Part shown: piece after piece, positions 4,428 through 6,704 of the stretch
Numbering within the stretch: the first letter of the stretch is position 1
How the letters are laid out: each line of letters opens with the position of its first letter
Source of the DNA: Alphaproteobacteria bacterium
Lineage (GTDB): Bacteria; Pseudomonadota; Alphaproteobacteria; CAISOG01
Length of the DNA stretch: 6,704 bases
Direction of reading: 5' to 3'
NCBI GenBank assembly: GCA_018883285.1
Contig: VEQJ01000061.1
Location: 1 to 6,704, forward strand
Notes under the pieces: model-generated
What the model saw: the letters and a program-made list of their open reading frames with translations, nothing else
Told to the model about the DNA's origin: nothing
Database searches by the model: none
Made by a program: the position numbers and the translations under genes

Positions 4428-5033
4428 GTGCTATCACCCGAACAAATTCGCGCTGCCCGCGCCTTGCTGGATTGGACATTGACAGATCTGTCCGACCGCG
4501 TCGGCATTGCAGGAACCAACCTGGGAAAGATAGAGCGCAGGGAATCATCCCCCAGCGCCCGCACGATACAAAAACTGATGACCGTGTTTGCGGCGGCGGG
4601 CATTGAGTTCTTGCCAGATGACGGCGTGAAGCGCAGTAACGCCACAGTCACTGTCATGGATGCCCCGCATGAGGAATTCTATCTGCAGGTGCTAACCAAC
4701 GCGCTGCAAACCCTTGATCCAGGCAAAGACCTCTTGATATTTAACGCTGATGGTGCGCTTTCCACGCCAGAAGTGATTGCGGTACAGCAGAAAATTTTGG
4801 CTAAGGGCATTGATCTGCGGTTCCTAATCAAGGCGAAAAGCGTTAAGCGGCACCCAAACGATGAAATTTACCGCACCCTTCCACCCACCGATGCCCTTAC
4901 CCTTCAGCTGGTTTACGGATCTACCGTATTTACCCGAATGAGTGAGGGAGGCAGAACCGTCATTATCCGCGATCAAACCTTTGCGGATGCCCAACGGGAA
5001 CTGTTCATGATGATCTGGAACAATGTCCAATAA
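4428..5033 (+). CDS. XRE-family transcriptional regulator with C-terminal sensor-like domain
   Basis: A 201-aa protein. The GTG at 4428 is chosen over the in-frame ATG at 4392 because AAAGAGG (4414-4420) stands 7 bases before it and because LSPEQIRAARALLDW is the usual N-terminus of this group. Residues 2-65 are an XRE HTH (EQIRAARALLDWTLTDLSD, GIAGTNLGKIERRE, ending GIEFLPDDGV). Residues 80-201 are an alpha/beta domain with 'DLLIFNADGA', 'KGIDLRFLIKAK', 'EIYRTLP', 'LVYGSTVF', 'RTVIIRDQTFADAQRELFMMIW'. It resembles the phospholipase-D-like effector domains attached to some regulators but shows no HxK catalytic motif, so it probably senses a ligand. Its 3' end overlaps the cyclodipeptide synthase start by 11 bases (ATGTCCAATAA), indicating one operon with translational coupling. 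It probably controls that synthase gene. Confidence 0.8.
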   Translation: MLSPEQIRAARALLDWTLTDLSDRVGIAGTNLGKIERRESSPSARTIQKLMTVFAAAGIEFLPDDGVKRSNATVTVMDAPHEEFYLQVLTNALQTLDPGKDLLIFNADGALSTPEVIAVQQKILAKGIDLRFLIKAKSVKRHPNDEIYRTLPPTDALTLQLVYGSTVFTRMSEGGRTVIIRDQTFADAQRELFMMIWNNVQ

Positions 5034-5616
5034 GCTTTTGGTGTCCAACTGCCCAGGTTGGCAGGCCATCCCCCACGTCCGCCTGGGCATCAGCATGAAC
5101 AATGCCAATTTCACGGGCGAACGGTTGGGTGGCATATTGGATTGGGTGGTGGACAATAGAAAAACCCTTACCCTGCAGGTCACTGATACCATCAATCACC
5201 ACAACAACGGCGGCGATAGGGATGCGGCGCGGGCGATGGGCGATGCCTGGCTGGCGGATAATGCCCCCTGGTTGGCTGGGGTGAACTATACCCTGGTGCG
5301 CTGGGATGATCTGACTAACCATCCTGATTATGCCGACAACACCAACAGGGTGCATATTCTGTACGAAAAACACCAACCCTTTGCCCATGCCGTGCAGGAC
5401 TATGCCAATCGCTTTGCCGCCAGGCGGCCAGGCCGTGACCCCGCCGCATCAATAGCCTTTGTGTTAGAGGAGGCGGCCGGCTATGCCAGCGTGTGGCAGG
5501 GGGAACCCCATATCAAGCTGTATCCATCAAAGCCAGAGCAATGGTGGAATCTGGCCAAGGACAATCTGGCCGCCCCCACGCCCGCCGAACATTGGGCAAA
5601 ATTTCTGTTTAGGTAA
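5023..5616 (+). CDS. Putative tRNA-dependent cyclodipeptide synthase (CDPS), XYP-like
   Basis: A 197-aa protein. CDPSs take two aminoacyl-tRNAs and form a cyclic dipeptide through an aminoacyl-enzyme on a serine. Matches to the family by eye are: 'LGISMNNANFTGERLGGILDW' split as LGIS(21-24) with Ser24 at the nucleophile position (AlbC Ser37), then N27, F30, W41; 'VTDTINHHN' (53-61), like the D-T-L-x-R-H-N segment of XYP-type enzymes; 'RWDDL..HPDY' (93-103); 'LYEKHQPFAHAVQDYANRF' (113-131); 'AFVLEEAAGY' (145-154); and 'IKLYPSKP' (164-171), whose Tyr-Pro is the XYP signature pair. Glu150 corresponds to AlbC Glu182, while AlbC Tyr178 is Phe146. At 197 aa it is shorter than most members (about 220-250). 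The start overlaps the regulator gene, so it is coupled to it. No tailoring oxidase or methyltransferase follows. Its stop directly abuts the convergent GNAT stop. Confidence 0.7.
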   Translation: MSNKLLVSNCPGWQAIPHVRLGISMNNANFTGERLGGILDWVVDNRKTLTLQVTDTINHHNNGGDRDAARAMGDAWLADNAPWLAGVNYTLVRWDDLTNHPDYADNTNRVHILYEKHQPFAHAVQDYANRFAARRPGRDPAASIAFVLEEAAGYASVWQGEPHIKLYPSKPEQWWNLAKDNLAAPTPAEHWAKFLFR

Positions 5617-6153
5617 TTATTTTAGAATCATTTCTGCCTTCGCAAAAGATTTTTGGATCACAGAATAGGGTAGAACCAAGGTTAAAGGCATTCGCGGAAC
5701 CGCAATAGCACCATAGATTTTGTACCAGCTTGCCGCCTTATCATCCTTTGCATCAATGACAATCATGGTGCCGCCAACCTCTTCCGATACGCGCATGCAA
5801 CGCCTAGCGGCTGAAAGCAACAATTTACCGCCAATACCTTGCCCTTGAACCCGTTTGCTTACAGCCAGCCGCGCCAAACGGAACCCCCCGATGGAATGAT
5901 TGCCGCCCCCCGCCAGACGTATTTCTGATGGTGCATCCTCAACCTTCATATCGGTCGGCACCAACGTGTAAAAGCCATAAATCGTTACCCCATCATCGGG
6001 ATCAACCACGACATATGTCTTACTGGCACCGCTTTCATGCGCCTGGCGGGCATGTTGCGCCAAAAAGCTGTTGAGGTCGCCCTGCCCACAGTCAAAACCT
6101 TTGCGGTCATGTTTTTTTTGAATGGCCTCTTCACGCCAAAGCTTTATCGTCAT
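5617..6153 (-). CDS. GNAT-family toxin (TacT-like aminoacyl-tRNA acetyltransferase) of a TA pair
   Basis: A 178-aa protein from the ATG at 6153. TacT-type toxins acetylate the amino group of charged tRNAs and stop translation. Visible features are 'FDCGQGDLNSFL' (20-31), typical of this toxin clade; 'VTIYGFYTLVP' (56-66); 'FRLARLAVSKRVQGQGIGGKLL' in two parts, with the acetyl-CoA loop Q103-G-Q-G-I-G108; 'MIVIDAKDDKAASWYKIYGA' (130-149), with Tyr144 at the catalytic-tyrosine position; and a closing 'PLTLVLPYSVI'. Length and order fit the family. Alternative ATG at 6201 would overlap the antitoxin. 6153 is preferred because it gives the family-like N-terminus and leaves 7 bases after the antitoxin stop, although no clear Shine-Dalgarno sequence precedes it, so translational coupling is likely. 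Tyr-Gly-Ala replaces the common Tyr-Gly-Phe. Confidence 0.85.
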   Translation of the reverse strand: MTIKLWREEAIQKKHDRKGFDCGQGDLNSFLAQHARQAHESGASKTYVVVDPDDGVTIYGFYTLVPTDMKVEDAPSEIRLAGGGNHSIGGFRLARLAVSKRVQGQGIGGKLLLSAARRCMRVSEEVGGTMIVIDAKDDKAASWYKIYGAIAVPRMPLTLVLPYSVIQKSFAKAEMILK

Positions 6154-6160
6154 GATTCGA

Positions 6161-6445
6161 CTATGGCATTTGGTCGGATAGCAATGATTTTGCCGCAGCA
6201 ATCATCCTGTCATTTGGCTCTGGTGGGTTATCCAGCAGGTTAAGCACAAAACGGGCTTGCTCCTCATCCAAATAAATACATTCCGCATGTTCAATCACGG
6301 CATCGGCTGCTTTTAGCGAGTTTCGCAACATAAAGCTTCTAAGGTCGGTTTCTTCCAGGTGGGCGGCACGAATCAACCGCGCCTTCTGGGCTGGGTCAAT
6401 CCGCATGGCAAATCTGTTGTTGTCTTTTATCGCGGCTCTGGGCAT
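6161..6445 (-). CDS. DUF1778 (TacA-like) antitoxin
   Basis: A 94-aa protein. The start ATG at 6445-6443 is fixed by GGAGG five bases upstream. The longer frame up to 6619 reads through the promoter and is not used. Residues 8-45 are a ribbon-helix-helix (NRFAMRIDPAQKARLIRAA ... DLRSFML), the DNA-binding and dimerisation part. Residues 47-90 (AADAVIEHAECIYLDEEQA, LLDNPPEPNDRMIAAA) match the C-terminal segment that wraps the GNAT toxin in TacA-type antitoxins. It precedes the toxin in the same operon, as is standard for this class. Together they should repress their own promoter, whose spacer holds an inverted repeat. Confidence 0.88.
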   Translation of the reverse strand: MPRAAIKDNNRFAMRIDPAQKARLIRAAHLEETDLRSFMLRNSLKAADAVIEHAECIYLDEEQARFVLNLLDNPPEPNDRMIAAAKSLLSDQMP

Positions 6446-6475
6446 GGCCACCTCCAATTCTAACGCTAAGGTTTT

Positions 6476-6504
6476 ATCATACAAAATGTTTGTGACATTA
6501 TCAA
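6476..6504 (-). promoter_or_regulatory. Sigma70-type promoter of the antitoxin-toxin operon
   Basis: Read leftward: -35 TTGATA (6504-6499), exactly 17 bases, -10 TATGAT (6481-6476). Both boxes are five of six to consensus. Transcription would begin near 6469, about 24 bases before the antitoxin ATG, leaving room for the GGAGG site. Confidence 0.75.
6485..6499. promoter_or_regulatory. Candidate operator inside the TA promoter spacer
   Basis: AATGT-TTGTG-ACATT is a perfect 5-base-arm inverted repeat lying between the -35 and -10 boxes. Binding here by the ribbon-helix-helix antitoxin would block RNA polymerase, in keeping with autoregulation of TA operons. The assignment is inferred. Confidence 0.5.
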
Positions 6505-6623
6505 TATGCGTGCCTTGAAAGCGTACACCCACACTCCCCCACCGCCCGCCCCCCGCGAAAAATACCACAAAACACACGGGTGAACCGCCCTTTATTCCCG
6601 CTGATAAAAAATTAAACAAATTG

Positions 6624-6653
6624 TTGACACTGTAAAAACATTGTGATTATAAT
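6624..6653 (+). promoter_or_regulatory. Consensus sigma70 promoter for the right-end gene
   Basis: TTGACA (6624-6629) and TATAAT (6648-6653) are both perfect, with an 18-base spacer. The expected start site is near 6660, some 26 bases before the ATG at 6686. This is the strongest promoter in the window, so it is probably held down by a repressor. Confidence 0.85.
6627..6644. promoter_or_regulatory. Imperfect inverted repeat in the promoter spacer
   Basis: ACACTGT-AAAA-ACATTGT: six of seven positions are complementary across an 18-bp site that begins in the -35 box. It is a candidate operator for a repressor of this otherwise very strong promoter. The repressor could be the gene product itself or another regulator. 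Confidence 0.4.
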
Positions 6654-6654
6654 G

Positions 6655-6677
6655 CCTCATGTACAACTCGCATGAGG
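6655..6677 (+). promoter_or_regulatory. Leader hairpin covering the ribosome binding site
   Basis: Perfect 7-base arms CCTCATG (6655-6661) and CATGAGG (6671-6677) enclose a 9-base loop. The right arm contains GAGG (6674-6677), the Shine-Dalgarno sequence for the ATG at 6686. The left arm spans the predicted transcription start. Folding would hide the site if the message begins at or before 6656. Otherwise the same symmetry could serve as a DNA operator. Confidence 0.5.
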
Positions 6678-6685
6678 ACAACATA

Positions 6686-6704
6686 ATGGAACATACCAAC
6701 CACA
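6686..6704 (+). CDS. Start of an unidentified gene (3' end outside window)
   Basis: Only MEHTNH is visible. It is supported by the perfect promoter upstream and by GAGG eight bases before the ATG. Too little is present to suggest a function. Confidence 0.6.

Noticed and set aside
4824..5388. Leftward open frames of 123 and 127 codons
   Set aside because: They lie antisense to the regulator and cyclodipeptide synthase, whose proteins align with known families. No ribosome binding site or family feature supports the leftward reading.
4302..6497. Shared 9-mer TTTGTGACA at 4302-4310 and 6489-6497, possibly one regulator's site
   Set aside because: Nine-base matches are expected many times by chance in a window of this length, and the surrounding bases do not match.
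6446..6619. N-terminal extension of the antitoxin to an ATG at 6619
   Set aside because: It would cover the promoter (TTGATA/TATGAT) and operator, and the extra 58 residues look non-protein-like. The ATG at 6445 has GGAGG upstream.

Overview
The window reads as an accessory, phage-derived stretch of a proteobacterial chromosome. An alphaproteobacterium is the most likely host. The reasons are the protein family styles: an XRE regulator opening with 'LSPEQIRAARALLDW', an IS630 transposase tail ending 'YAAA', and a LexA-like (S24) phage repressor of the alphaproteobacterial kind. This is a judgement from remembered family styles, not from a search. No rRNA, tRNA or CRISPR array is visible.

Left part (1-2419): an IS630-family transposase tail (2-181) converges on a phage early/immunity region. 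A leftward operon runs from a Cro-like HTH protein (1285-1518), past a terminator-like hairpin, to a larger HTH-containing protein (657-1115) and a RusA-type Holliday-junction resolvase (242-664). It diverges from a rightward CI-like repressor with an S24 domain (1610-2224) across a 91-bp promoter/operator region. The repressor is followed by a short proline-rich ORF (2249-2419) that has a good ribosome binding site.

Middle part (2384-4276), all leftward: a three-helix membrane protein (2384-2962), an unrecognised 309-aa protein (3118-4047) and an unrecognised 63-aa protein (4085-4276). The 309-aa gene lies between two exact 48-bp direct repeats. These repeats are the 3' end of the 63-aa gene plus a second copy of that 3' end. 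A palindromic terminator-like hairpin sits directly beyond the outer copy. This looks like a one-gene cargo integrated into the end of a small gene, and it is the most unusual structure in the window.

Right part (4359-6704): an autoregulated-looking XRE regulator (4428-5033, GTG start) overlaps by 11 bp a gene whose product looks like a tRNA-dependent cyclodipeptide synthase (5023-5616). This pair converges, with no intergenic base at all, on a toxin-antitoxin operon of the DUF1778/GNAT (TacA-TacT) type (6445 down to 5617). That operon has a clear sigma70-type promoter with an inverted repeat in its spacer. Divergent from it is a perfect-consensus promoter (TTGACA, 18 bp, TATAAT). It drives a gene of which only the first six codons are in the window, and a leader hairpin covers that gene's ribosome binding site.

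Taken together, this is a patchwork of phage immunity, recombination, toxin-antitoxin and small-molecule synthesis genes. Candidate new biology lies in the repeat-flanked 309-aa cargo and in the regulator-cyclodipeptide synthase pair.
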